A stretch of DNA of 64,000 nt from Metopolophium dirhodum (lineage: Eukaryota; Arthropoda; Insecta; Hemiptera; Aphididae), in the NCBI RefSeq assembly GCF_019925205.1, contig NC_083567.1, forward strand, positions 4,588,001 through 4,652,000, given 5' to 3'. This document shows, piece after piece, positions 37,759 to 50,060 of the stretch. Under the pieces are notes generated by a model, which saw nothing but the letters and a program-made list of their open reading frames with translations, was not told where the DNA came from and ran no database searches. Numbering within the stretch: position 1 is the first letter of the stretch; the number at the start of each line of letters is the position of its first letter. A program made the position numbers and the translations under genes.

Positions 37759-40700
37759 TGGTACGATTTATGAGTATGAGTGTCGATCTAAGTCATATTT
37801 TATTTCGTTGATTTTTTTCGACCTTATACGATCGTATATATACCGGCTTGTGAGCATTAATCATTGGCTTAGGCGCACATTGTTTGTTCACTCTGGAGGT
37901 GATAATTAATTTACTGTGTATACTAGTTAGTGTATATCATTAGCTCAGCGGGTGATTACCGCCTAAAATTAATCTATATTTATAACCAAAACAATATAAG
38001 TTTGATGGGCGTTATTGATTTTATACTGCGCGTTGCGACTTGTGGACTATATAGTTGTGTAAACTAAAAGCCCATAAACTCGGAGGAAAAATAAATATCT
38101 TAAATAATGTTTGTCTCTTGGGAATTTTAGTGGATGTCCCAAGAGCAAGTTGGTAGGCTCTGCAGGTTCAATAAAGTTCGTATTCTCCAATCAGAGAGGA
38201 TTCTACAAAAACCTAAAATTGTGTATAATATTAAGAAGACGAAACTAGGGTAATTTATCTAGCCGTTTGTATAGCTGAAAAAAAATATAATTAAACTTGG
38301 AAAATAGTATATTATTTATTATTTATTAAGTATACAAATTCAGATCAAACTTCGAATCGCATTAAGTACCTACCTAATCATACAGTTTCTATTTCCGACA
38401 AGTCTGAAATATGTACGTAGAAATTTGAAAATTGAATTAGGTTAAATAATTACTATGGCAAGCAAAATAAATATTACGAAAAGAACTATAAGCTATTACT
38501 ATATATTTTAATATTGCTATAAAAACATTTTTTTTTAATAATAATATTCGATTTTTAGTTTCAATAATTTCTGTTACATAAAAACATTTATTCGCCGATA
38601 AAAATACAGAATGTAAAATAATATAGTTTAAATGTATGTATTTATTTTTAATATCTAAATAATAATAATAATAACTGATTTAGAAGAGCCACTGGAAACA
38701 GGTAGGTACGTTGTACGTATTCAATACTTATAGGTACATGTTGTGACAGTAATTATTTGGATATAGGTTTAGACTTACACAGTTGATTTGTATACATTAT
38801 TGCATCAAAATATCCAATCTATTACCCTATGAATATGAATTATTCTCAATTTAAAACACTTCATTTGGTCTCCTTAAAACTTACTTTCAATCGTAAAATA
38901 ACACAATAACAATAGGTATTATGATAATAATATAATATCAATAAAAATATAGGAATATTATGATCTTGGCTATCGCATTATTATTTTAAATAAAAATGTA
39001 TTGGTTTAAAATAATGTAATTGATGAATTAAAAGTGCTAAAGCAGAGTGCTTTTGATGTTTCTCATAATATTTTGAAGAAAAAAAACATTGTCGCAGACA
39101 GGTCACGTACACATGACTTTTGATAGTAAGCTGTTGGTGATTTGAATATTTCGAATGCAATAGATTAAAAAAACGTTTTTGAATAATTAATGTCCTCCTT
39201 CGATATTTTCTTTTCGATGGCAATTCAAAATAATTATAATATTAATGCATACATTTACGAATAGTATAAAAAATAAATATTATTGATACCTACTCGTAAT
39301 ATACACGCGAGTTTTTTGTTCGATTAAACGTATTTTTTACGACTTACAGGAACATGTTAAAATCGAGAAAAAAAACCCGAAATTAAATTACAACTAGATA
39401 GTACGAGGGTCGTTGGAATTGATTGATCGGACGTAGGTAACTATAACGTAGACCACAATAAGTAAATTATGTGCAAAAATGTAGGAATAAAAACTATCGA
39501 TAGTACGCAATAATTATAATATTTGTCTGAATTATTGACATCTAAGTTGGTGTAAAACGTGATTTATTATAATCATAACTCATTAGTTTGTTTGAAACGG
39601 CAACGATCAATGAATAATAATTATTGTGAATTGTTATCGTTCAAAAATTGGAATTTTTCAGGTGCCTGACGACAGCCGTACTCAGCAGCTGATGCTCATA
39701 AATAATTAATAAACTCGAATTTCTACGTAAAAGTCTTATCAAGTGCGTATAAAATGTCGTGCAAGTGCGGTTAATCGGTACCTACTACCGTTTTTTTCCG
39801 CGAGATAAATAAAAAAATAAAGTATAAGTTTCGGCCACTTCTATGATGAAAGTATTACTTTTTTTGTTTGTTTCGAAAACTCAAGGTTTCCAATTGTATT
39901 AATTGAAGCTGCGATTAAGTACCTGTTGAGCAAATCCCTCGTTGAAAATGAACGCTGTCGCTGAATTGTCACAAAATTAAAAATAAGTATAAGCCGCGTT
40001 GTATAAAACGTATTAACAAGAAACGCGCCGCCGTTCCGTAACGACGCGTTTATGTGTTCGAGTTATATAACTAAAATTGATTAATGATTGAAAAACTTTG
40101 GACTTGTTTTGGAAATTACATAATTTTTCGAGAATAATAACAATGTTGATAAAAAATAATAAACAACGCGTAGGTTATATTGATCGAAATAACAAAATGT
40201 TTTAAGGTTTATAATAAACGAAATTACAAAATGTTTTAAGATTTATAATAATTGGTCTTTGGGGGTAAAATTTAAAGAGGTTTTTTTATTTTTCTAAACG
40301 ACCCGACAGGCCTATAGTGCAAATGTTAACAAACATAAGTAGGTAGGTATACAAAAACATCAGTTCCGCGTTTCCAGAATAGTTTGATCGCGATATTCGA
40401 AATAAAATACTATCAACAAAAATATTTACTAAAACTGTGTGCTTTTGTGTACGCATTTAGAGTTTTATTAGTTTTGCATAGCATATAAATATAGCTACCA
40501 ACTGAGTGGCGGCCATACATTATTACTGCTGTGGCATGTAAAGGACACCATATTGTCAATAAAAGTATTCAAATCATAGAAGTGCGTTCACCCTTTGTAA
40601 ACAATTTTAGAACAGTTTTCCTTAACAAAAAAAAAAAAAGAAAAAAGGATAACTTTGAGCTATCTAATAGTATATATTGGCTCGACGCTTGCTTCATAAT

Positions 40701-40837
40701 ATGCCCAGCCATTGACAAAAATAAAAAAGTATTCAAGTAGAAATGAAATACGAAAATACACAAAGAAATAAATATCACTATGAAATATTTTCTTTTCTAA
40801 AAATATTTAATAATAGTAATGTTGTAATCATAACAGT
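37759..40837. other. Non-coding stretch
   Basis: No gene found. A small hairpin, CTCTTGGGA with TCCCAAGAG, is at about 38115-38145. 39650-40070 is more balanced in base composition and carries CpG-rich words (CGCGCCGCCGTTCCGTAACG near 40025), but no ORF or repeat structure. Confidence 0.5.
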
Positions 40838-41680
40838 TATAGATTCTGAGTGGAACAATAAATGTATTGGCCTTACATTGATTTACTATTTTTTTTTCGT
40901 GATCGTCTGCCGTCACTTTTTGGAAAAGTGAAAATGGTTTAGTCTTCTTCATTCTAAAGTCTTCTCAGGATTCGAGAGTTTCTGATAGAAAATTGTATCG
41001 AGTTAGTCCTTTGGGAAGGGTGTGTGGTCAAGAGCAAAAAATTCCCTGTCATTTTCTTAACAATCTGGAAAAACGAAAAAAAAATTACGGAATACACTCG
41101 GATTTCATGCAACACCAATTTTTGACAATTCCGATTTTATATTATTTTGCTGTAACTAAAAAACGAATAATCACAAAGATACATGAACATTTACCAAATA
41201 TTTATCTTGGCATTTTTTTTTTTGAAATAGTATAATTTTTTCATAATAATTTAGTTATTTTTGAAGAGCTATGTATATATACAAATAATTATAAATAACA
41301 CATTTAATTTATTTATATACATTCGAAATTTGTATTTTGCTGCATTCAAAAAATATTATTCATGGAGGGAATTCAAACTTTTTACCATTACGTAGGTATA
41401 TTATTCCATACACAATGATATTTTTAAAATATTAGTGCAACCAACAGTGTTAGGTATAGTAATAGAAAAAAAAATAGAAAATAGATATTTCTAGAAATAT
41501 AGACAGATTGTCTCCGCTCAGAATCGTTTTTACAATTGTATATATATATGATAATTCAAATTCAAATTCAAATTTAACACATCCATTGTTCTGAGTGTTC
41601 TGCCCTACCAAATGACGAGGTACACTCGATACATACTATATATACAGCGGAGCGAGTTTCCCGGACTTTCAGTTGAAAAA
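40838..41680 (-). mobile_element. Diverged R-family copy (R4)
   Basis: It opens with TAGATTCTGAGTGGAACAAT (about 40840) and contains the subterminal CCGCTCAGAATCGTTTTTAC (about 41514). It then runs through the family's end region (TTCAAATTTAACAC, CATCCATT, CAGCGGAGCGAG). The interior shares the AAAAACGAATAA and ATACATGAA blocks but lacks most of the duplicated middle, giving about 840 bp instead of 1450. Boundaries are approximate and no TSD was found. A GATAATTCAAATTCAAATTC micro-repeat lies just after the subterminal motif. Confidence 0.7.
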
Positions 41681-44427
41681 TTACCATAAACGTCATAACG
41701 ATAATAATTAAATCCAATCGGGTAATCACTATAGCATTGTTATAATATAATATAATGTTTGTAACGAGAAAGTGTTCGGATGTATTATTTGTGTTATGTC
41801 GACGTTATGAAATTTTCAGTCTAAATAACTCGAAAGTTCAAATCTTGCGTGACAGCTTGTGTGTATATTAAAATCATAATGTATACAATTTCAGAAAACA
41901 TTTTATGTTTTGAAAAAGAAACAAAGAAACAAACAAAAATATAATAATATTATAATGCATAAAAAGTCCATATTATTGTTATCATTTATTACCATTGCCT
42001 TTCGGATTGCCTACCCAACTCGCCGCATTTGTAGGGTTATATTATTACAAAAACAACAACAAATACAATATTGCATTCATCATCGTATTGCGATATCAGA
42101 ATAGTTTCTATCGCACAAGATGTAACAAGATTATTCATTAACCCTGCACGGATAATGCTAAACATCGCCGTAAGTTTCTTGTTGTTCGGTATAATAATGT
42201 ATCATTAAATCGGGCATTATTCAAATGGGTCTCGATAAAAATAATCGCCGACATTAAAATAAACAGTGCTCGCAAAAGGCTCATAACATTATCCGTTTTG
42301 TTATTGTTATTTATCGATAAGATCTCGGGCGAAAAAAATAAAAATTATGTAAGTACGACCTCGCTCGGTGTCTAGAGCCGAAACGCTGCACTTTATTAGT
42401 GTACTCGTTCGCGATGATGGCACAATCGAACAACTCCAGTCCAAACGGTACAAAAATAGAAATCAGCGTTTAACAGGTAATGAATAATGCATTTGGATGC
42501 CATTCAGAATTATTCCCGAAGACATTTTTAGCCGTAAAAGGTATGTCGTTAACATTTCACGAACCGACGAGGATCCTCGTTACGAGCCCAATGTTTATAC
42601 ATGAATAGATGATTTGATCGTCTCGGTTGTTAAGGAAAACATTTTAAAAATATGTTCTATTTATTGACTATTTTCAAGTATTAGAGTAAAAATTGTTCGG
42701 GTGTATTTTGAAATTTAAATGTTTGATCGATCCGTAAATTGTATTGTCGCATCGTGAACACTCAAAACGACACCGGATTCACACAAACAAGTTGAAGTAA
42801 AATCATTTTCGTAGTGCGAACCAAAATCAAATTGAAAAACGCCATATATAGGTACTATTGTACTAATATACGATGATAAATTACTATATTATAACAATGA
42901 AATGATCTAATTTTCAAACATGTATCAACAACATTTATTGGTAAATAATACCAACCCAGCGCTAGGTGAATTCAACACAAGTGATATTTTTAATTTTTTC
43001 AACTCCGCCAAAAACAAACTTTCAATTTAAATATTATAATAGTATAATATACCTCTTAAATCGCATCAATGATGTAAAACAATTTGTAAATACAAGCCAT
43101 TGTATAACTTGTAGGTTAATGGCCTTAGCAATCAGAGTCTATTTATTCTAATAAAAAACAAAAAAAAAATACCTACCCATACGAATAATTTTGAAATTGA
43201 TAGAGAATAAATTGTATAGGTACCTACTTAATATATTATTATCTTTATATTTGACAGTCAAGTCGGTAGTCAACTGTTTGCATTTGATTTAATATAGAAA
43301 TAATAATGTGTTGATACAGTTTTTTTCTAATGAAAATTACATTATATGGTTTTGACTTTTGTGTATACGTTTCAAGATTGTTTATTATAAAAATAAAGTT
43401 TAAAATTTCATCAAACCACTTTCGTATATATTTTTTGATAAAGCATTTTTGGCTAGAACCCAAATTATTCTCGGTCTAATTAATTGGATTTTTTTCAACT
43501 TAATAAAAACATTAAAAATGTAAATAAGTCAAATTTTTAACAAAAATATGCAAAGAAGACATTAAATTTGAACTTTTTCTACTACTGGTGTGGATTTTAT
43601 CTATAGAATAAATAATGATATTTATATAGATTATATTATTATCTATCCTATTTTTCGGCTACATATAAATACTTTTCATACTCTTATAACATTTTTAGAA
43701 TAACCACGGACCGATTTGCATGTGATTATTGATTTTAATTCATTTACAGTTTGTTTAATGAAGCGCAGTATGCAAATAAACAAATTATCCGTTTCTATAT
43801 ATTTACGTGTGTTGCATGTTAAATAGAAAATTAAATTTCAATTTTAAACACGTGGATTTGACACAATATTCACCCAATTTCACCATTATTAAAAAGTTAA
43901 AAAATATTGTATTGTACATAGAAAATAATATTAATACAATATTATTATTACGATTATTAGTTCAAAAATATTTTCATTAGAAAATATGCATTATTATTAA
44001 ATTTGTATTCAAATAATTCTGTACCGTTGTGACAAAAGCTGATAAGTGCAAAAAAGTCGATTTCGAGATAATACATAATAACTGAAGAATAAAGTCGAAA
44101 TTTTATTGGTGTCAAAGTATGATATCTGTACCTCTAATTTATTATATCTGCTATAACAACTTATAAGCGATAAACAAAAATGAAAATTGTGTAACTGGAG
44201 AAAATAGAATTGTTAAGGTACATGTTAATAGCCACATACCATCACCGGCCGCCCACAATTATTGCGACCATTAATGATAAGACACACAATATCATTAACA
44301 GCACAGACTCATTATAGAAGTCCATAATCAATAGTAAATATTCCTAATTGTCACTTTTCATGTTTTTCAGTGTTCCTAGATATCATTCATATTACTATTG
44401 CGATTATTGTTACCTAAATCATATATT
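41681..44427. other. Non-coding stretch, partly of balanced composition
   Basis: No gene seen. Part of it (42110-42610) is described separately. The rest is AT-rich. Confidence 0.5.
42110..42610. promoter_or_regulatory. Candidate unique non-coding regulatory block
   Basis: About 500 bp of higher-complexity sequence with more G+C than its neighbours, no repeat similarity to other parts of the window, no long ORF and no mobile-element ends. Non-repetitive blocks of this kind in a TE-rich region are where conserved cis-regulatory DNA would be expected. No specific binding site is claimed; this is inference from composition alone. Confidence 0.2.
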
Positions 44428-44890
44428 CGGCGTCCTAATTGACAAAAGACTGACCTGGGGTCCTCATATCAAGTCAAAAAGAAAAATTCTTATTAGTCGA
44501 CTCCACTTACTTCGGCCAATTCTGAAATCAAAATTACCCTTCCACACAAAAATAATCATCTACAAATCCTTATTACGGCCTATCTGGGCTTATGCTATCC
44601 AAATCTGGGGATGCGCTAAACCATCTCAATTACGTACCCTCCAAGCCTTCCAATGTATCACTCTCCGAATTATCTCTTCCGCACCTTGGTACGTATCAAA
44701 CTCCACACTCCAAAATGACTTCCAAATAGAAACAGTAAATCAATTAGCCACAAAACATTATAAAAAATTCCACTCTAAATTACAATGTCACTCTAACCCT
44801 TTAATCGCTGAACTTGCTTCCAACTCACTTCCTAGTAATCCCCCTAGTCGGCTAAAGAGAAATTGGTGTCGTGACTTATTAAATGATTGA
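44428..44890 (+). pseudogene. Reverse transcriptase C-terminal fragment (jockey clade)
   Basis: About 153 codons of open frame from the C-terminal part of a non-LTR retrotransposon ORF2. It begins GVLIDKRLTW, the block just after the catalytic palm motifs, continues through KSLLRPIWAYAIQIWG (the 'thumb' YxxxxWG motif of jockey elements), APWYVSN and WCRDLLND, and stops at 44890. The endonuclease domain, the FADD catalytic motif and the start are all missing, so it cannot encode an active enzyme. An open frame extends upstream to an ATG at 44348, but the TSD shows that those 27 codons are host DNA read by chance. No stop or frameshift inside the fragment, so the insertion is fairly young or inserted truncated. 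Confidence 0.9.
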
Positions 44891-45118
44891 TGGCTCATAC
44901 CATCTAAGTTTAATTTATTCATATTAAGTCAATAATTGATAAATAATTAAAATAACGTTGGGTTCTATCACTGGATGGCCTCCCTCCTCATGTGTTCATG
45001 TTGTAAAATAAAAAAAAAAAAATTGTATGTATGTGTTCAAATTTGCTTATTATGCCTATTGTAGCATAGATTGTAAATATTCTATTAAAATAAATAAATA
45101 AAAAGAAAAAGAAAAAAA
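44428..45118 (+). mobile_element. 5'-truncated jockey-type LINE with 12-bp TSD
   Basis: AAATCATATATT at 44416-44427 recurs at 45119-45130 directly after the poly-A end, so the insertion is 691 bp. It starts inside the reverse transcriptase gene, continues to the C-terminus, has a ~215-bp 3' untranslated region and ends in an A-rich tail. An internal A run at 45007-45020 suggests a second tail or a 3' duplication. Truncation at the 5' end is what target-primed reverse transcription usually leaves. Confidence 0.9.
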
Positions 45119-45130
45119 AAATCATATATT

Positions 45131-46981
45131 ATTGTTTTATTTAAATCGTAATTATGACTATACGCACAGAGGTCAGTTGTAGCAGTGATAAAAATAAAAA
45201 TAAAGAGCAAAACTATCACATTGAATTTGAATGATAAAGGATGAAAAACATCTTAATCATATTATGTTATCCCCTATAAATGAAAAATCTCCGTCTGGCT
45301 AAATTTAATTTACCGTTCAGATGCTAACACATTTTAGATGACAGTTTTACTTAAGTTGATTATATTGTGTTATTATTAATTCACACGAAATGTAATTATT
45401 TGTGACACTATTATAACATATAATTTTGTTGTTCCATTACATCAACTTGACATTTGGTTTTTCGTTGGATGAATAATATTATTATTATTCAGGATGTTAC
45501 ATACAATTTACTAAAGTAAAACATTACAGTATTATCGATCGTTGAATTTTCCAAATTAAATTTATTAATCCTTATATTATGCTCTTGTCAATATATTTTA
45601 TTCGAAAACGTTTTTATAGAAACAAATCCAACAATAAAGTTGAATAAAACAATGCACCTACCTATAATATAATAAATAACTGTAATCTTAGCGGGAAATA
45701 TGTTTACTTCGAATACATTTTTAGTAAATTTTCACCTTATTAATTTAAAAAGTTATAGAAACCATAATAATGTTTGTATTAAAAAAAAAAACGTTCATTT
45801 TGGTATTACCTACTTAACTCAACTATAATAATATAATGTGCAAATGTACTAAATCGTCTGCCAACCGCTCTAAGCACAGTTCTAATATTCTAATATACTG
45901 GAATAGTCTTAAAAATGTAAGCTCATAAAATTTTTCATTTTTTTTTTTGAGAGGGGTTGAGGACGTTTTTTAAACGGTTCTTCTGCACTGCCGCAGCATT
46001 TTTGTTTTCTCTCTCCTGCAATGAATATGTTAACGAGTAAACATTCGACGGCTCGTTTCGGTGTCACTTCACGTGTATTACGTGAATTCACCGTGTTCAA
46101 GGGGTAACCTTAATTGTATTTTTTTATAAATTGTATAGAGATAGGTATAACTCGTGTTATATATTTATCCCTTTTTTTATATACGTTGCTGTTGTTACAC
46201 ATTATATTGAGAAAATAAATTATGAATTTAGTAAAAAAATTTATAAAATCACAGTCGCATCATAATATTAGTATTTTACATCCTAATAATATACAACCTA
46301 ACCTAACCATAGTAGACACACAACAATACTGATTGGACAATCCGTGTTTTTGTGTCTCGTGTTACCCGAATTTGAACTCGATAATTTTTTTTTTGACATT
46401 TTCATCCAATTGTGTCACCACGTGCGCTTTGACCAGTCATTATGGTGATTATACTAGATGACATAATATATATTATAAGACTAATAGATCATTATCATAT
46501 TTTTCGTACATAGGATATACCGGACCGAACGACATTTTTTTTAGCAGCTCACAAATTGACACAATATATGGGTCCACTAAATAGATAGGTGAGTTTCTAT
46601 TTCGTATAATAATATTTGTTGCGCTTATACTCAGACAAAGGTCAGCACTAACTAGTCAAAAAGTTAATTTTTAAATCTTTTTGACCTGACCGTTTTCTTA
46701 TTGACTTACTTATACTTAACTAGTTAAATAACCTATTGTAACAATTACGTTTATTTTCAGTTAGGTATCTATAATATTATAAAATGAATACGCCAAGCTA
46801 AACTCGTGTTGATCCATGTACGCATATAATATAACTGTAGTTAAAACTAATTAATAGTTATAATTAATTAGTGTTTTGTTTAAAACACTAAAAAACAACT
46901 AAGTTGTCACTCTTTCATATAATGTCCAATGATTTTAAATGTACAAATCAACATTCCTTGTTTTAATCTTTTAGCTCACAT
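45131..46981. other. AT-rich non-coding stretch
   Basis: No gene recognised. CCTAACCTAACC, two telomere-type CCTAA units, occurs near 46297. Confidence 0.55.
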
Positions 46982-46996
46982 AAAGGTGTACAATTT

Positions 46997-47084
46997 TATG
47001 TAATTGTTAAGCTATCATAAGTTAAGTTATACTAGTTATACTGTTAAGTCTATACTAGAGGCTTTTAAATAAAAAAAAAAAAAA
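46997..47084 (+). mobile_element. Short poly-A retroinsertion with 15-bp TSD
   Basis: AAAGGTGTACAATTT is present at 46982-46996 and again at 47085-47099, enclosing 88 bp that end in TTTTAAAT plus a poly-A run. This is a severely 5'-truncated LINE or SINE copy. The body (TAAGCTATCATAAGTTAAG and on) is too short to assign to a family and does not match the SINE at 17.1 kb. Confidence 0.88.
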
Positions 47085-47156
47085 AAAGGTGTACAATTTC
47101 CTAAACAATTACCTACAACCCTACCTTAGGTATGGTATGCAATAGGAAATATGAAT

Positions 47157-47235
47157 TTAAATATTATTAATATTAAAATAATATTAACAATATTAAAATA
47201 ATATTAATAATATTATAATAATATTATTATAATAT
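47157..47235. repeat. AT-rich minisatellite (~20-bp units)
   Basis: Units of the type ATTAAYAATATTAAAATAAT repeat about four times with drift, producing many overlapping short palindromes. Confidence 0.75.
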
Positions 47236-48661
47236 TTGTCTAACAAAAAAAAAACTGAAATTTGCGCCACCAGTTTAAATTTATGCGTGACACAGGTGGA
47301 ATTCGAAGTAAAAAATTCACTAACTCCTTTTTAACCGAATTAAGTTAATATATTTTTCTGCGCGTTCGCTTAAAACTTTTACGGTCTAATATATCGTTTG
47401 CTAGGTATATAACTCAACGACGTCGATTCGACGCTTCACTGACTCGAGTTAATATTTTGTCATCGACTGGCCCACCTTTGCCGATATTATATTATAATAT
47501 TTTTTCAGCAGTGACGTAATTATTACGAGCGTGCCGGACAGTGCACTTGCACCCACTGGTATTATGTAACAAGTGCATATAGATGCACACCGCACACGAC
47601 GCAGTCTTTTAAAACAATTGAGTAAATATATTCAAGTATTTAAATAATTTTTTTATTCGAATACTATTTTTCAAAAACTATCCGAATAAATCTTTTTGTA
47701 TATTTTTAATCATCAAAAAATATTTCTAAAACATTAGCGGGGAAAAAATATATTCTAAAATTATTCGAATGTAGAAGACTGCATAGATGATTTTGTTTTT
47801 GCGCCTGCTACAGCTAAACTCCTGTCCTAAGAGAACGGTTTCGTTGTTTTTTTTTTAATTTCTTAGAACGTGTTAATATTAGTACCTAGCGATAATAATA
47901 TGTAACCACTAAAAATGTTGAACGAATCTACTATAACTGTTTTAATAGAATGTCTGTAACACAACACTCTAACCTATTTATTATAATTATTTTTTTTTTT
48001 TGAAAAGTGAATACGAATACAGTGAAGATAAATCACAATTTCCTTCGAGATTTAAAAATGTTATAAATTGTTAAATTTAAAAACTTTTTTTAACAATTCC
48101 CGCCAGAAAGCATCGCGCGTATATTTTGAAAGGAGTTTTTGATGTTTATGGTGCATGAAAACTTAGAACCGCAATGGGCCAAAAACATCAGCTTATTATT
48201 ATATTTATTTAGTACCTATATAGTTTGGCTGTATTACAAATCGAAAACAAAAAATGATCTCAATGACAGAGAAAAAGTTGTCGACCAGTTCAATGGCTGT
48301 GTCTGCACAGTTTCTGGACGTCGCTTAGCTTTAGTATGATATAATATAATATTTATACATATTACGCTGTACTCGCGAATTATTTTCAAATTTGAATATT
48401 TAATTATTTAATTTTTTTTTCAACAACAATGTTGATATTTCGCGTGTAATATTGTGCATAATCTATATTGAAAAGTGTTTGAAATAATATTGAGTTTATT
48501 GCGTTGAGCATAATATTATTGTTAGATAAGTAATAAAAAGTAATAAAATATTTTGGAAAAAAAACGATTGCATGCGGTCGAAGCGAAACGCGTGGCCATT
48601 CTCGAATAAAAGACTTAACTTTATCTCTAAATTCGCCCTAAATATGCCGTACCGACTTGAA
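47236..48661. other. Non-coding stretch
   Basis: No gene. A 47600-47782 segment has CAGTCTT at one end and AAGACTG at the other, but without further support. A 66-codon ORF at 48139 has no known relatives. Confidence 0.5.
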
Positions 48662-48669
48662 GGTTTCGC

Positions 48670-49518
48670 CAAGCCCGGATCAAAGGGGGTCAAGGGGAGG
48701 CAGGGTCCCAAGGCCCATTGATTTTGGTAGCCCATCTTTATCCACGAAATATTATTTTTTTTAATGCATTCGAAACTGTTTTCAAAAAATAAAATTATTC
48801 TAATAAGTAGTAACTATAAAATAAAATGATCTGAATTTTATATCATGAAAAATTACTTAACGATAATGAATTAATACATATTCAATTTATAGTTAATAAT
48901 TGACTACAATATGATGAAGTTGATTAAATGGTAGTTGTGAACTACTGCGTAGATAATATTGAGGTAGTCTGTATTATCTATGATTGTACGTGGTAATACA
49001 GTACAAAATTATACAACATTTTATACCTAGTCGTAAAAATGTAGTGATACAATTTTTTTGAAGTTAAAGTTTAAAGGAGCCCACCACAGGCGCAACTAGA
49101 CCTCTAAAAATGAATAAAACGTGGGTCACTATAATTGTAAATGCCTCACAGAGCCTCCCCACACCCCGACTACTAAAATAACATGGGACATTGACAGACT
49201 GACTAGTGTAGCCGTGTATCGATCATATTTTTAACGTGTACAAACGTTAAGGTATCTACAAATAAAATTAATAAACGTAAAATTAATCGACGATCATCGC
49301 TCAATAACTTTATTAATATATATTATGATAAAAATTTTAATATTAATTATTAGTTAATATTATAATTGACTGTACATCTTAAAAAAATCCCTTAAAAAAT
49401 GTGTGTACAAATTTCCCTAACCTAACCGGGCCTGTCCTGAATTGTTATCCTGGACGCGCCCCTGCCCCCCCCCCCCCACTGTGCCAACTGGGCCCAATCA
49501 ATCCTCAATCCGGGCTTG
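48670..49518. mobile_element. Non-autonomous hAT element with exact 8-bp TSD
   Basis: Terminal inverted repeats CAAGCCCGGAT (48670-48680 and complement at 49508-49518) are flanked by identical GGTTTCGC copies (48662-48669 and 49519-49526). An 8-bp duplication is diagnostic of the hAT superfamily. The 849-bp interior is AT-rich with G/C-rich subterminal regions, a 14-base C run at about 49465-49478 and no transposase. CTGTCCTGAATTG and ACCACAGGCGCAACTAG inside may be traces of other nested elements. Removing it restores a continuous unique sequence just upstream of the CpG island. Confidence 0.9.
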
Positions 49519-49552
49519 GGTTTCGCACCTGATGCTGAATAATGTAATGGAA

Positions 49553-50060
49553 TCACGCCAATGGTGTGTTATATACCTGTGTGGTCGTGTGCGACTCGTC
49601 GCAATCGGACATCGAATGACGACGACGACGACGGATTGTCCACACGCGTCGCGTCTCTCGTGGCCGGCACGACTTTTGTGCGACGGCGGCGTAGTCGCGT
49701 TTTATGAGCGCGCGACGGACGACCCCACCAGTGCACCGGACGTGCGCCGTTGTCGACGCGCTGTCGTCGAATGATAACAATAGAACAACGGCGTCGGCGG
49801 CTGCGGTGGCGACGTTAGCGGTAGCGTTAGTGGCGACGGCGGCGGTGGTGGCGGCGACGGTGGCTGTGGCCTGTGGCAGGACACCGCATCCTTTGCGGCG
49901 ATACACACGTGACTGTGTCGGGCGCGCAGGATGCGGCCGACGAACGTTTCGGCGCGCATGGCCACGCGGACCGACGACGACGACGCCGCCGCCGCCGAAG
50001 TAACGCGTCGTCGGCCGCATCCTGTCGCGACCGTGGTAACTGGTAAACAATAATAATAAG
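49553..50060. promoter_or_regulatory. CpG-rich island, candidate host promoter / first exon
   Basis: The only long stretch where G+C and CpG dominate, in sharp contrast to the window. It contains GACGAC/GGCGGC trinucleotide tracts, so long ORFs are open on both strands in several frames (up to 186 codons, minus strand) with Ala/Arg/Thr/Pro-rich composition. Those are products of the repeats. The abrupt edges and the possible splice donors at 50036 and 50043 fit a 5' exon with promoter. Strand and gene are not proven. Confidence 0.45.
49931..50053 (+). CDS. Candidate first coding exon, gene unknown
   Basis: An ATG at 49931 opens a 40-codon frame, MRPTNVSARMATRTDDDDAA and onward, ending in an A/D-rich then R-rich stretch before a TAA at 50051. 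Two GT donors lie in frame shortly before that stop (GTAACT at 50036, GTAAAC at 50043), so the frame could continue through splicing into an exon outside the visible region. Asp and Ala runs come from GAC/GCC repeats. I do not recognise the protein. A competing plus ORF (49704-50003) and minus ORFs overlap in other frames. Treat it as a hypothesis: nothing but composition, an ATG and donor sites supports it. Confidence 0.25.
   Translation: MRPTNVSARMATRTDDDDAAAAEVTRRRPHPVATVVTGKQ

Noticed and set aside
47600..47782. CAGTCTT ... AAGACTG pair suggesting a small transposon
   Set aside because: Only seven matching bases plus weak inner similarity, and the flanks show no duplication.
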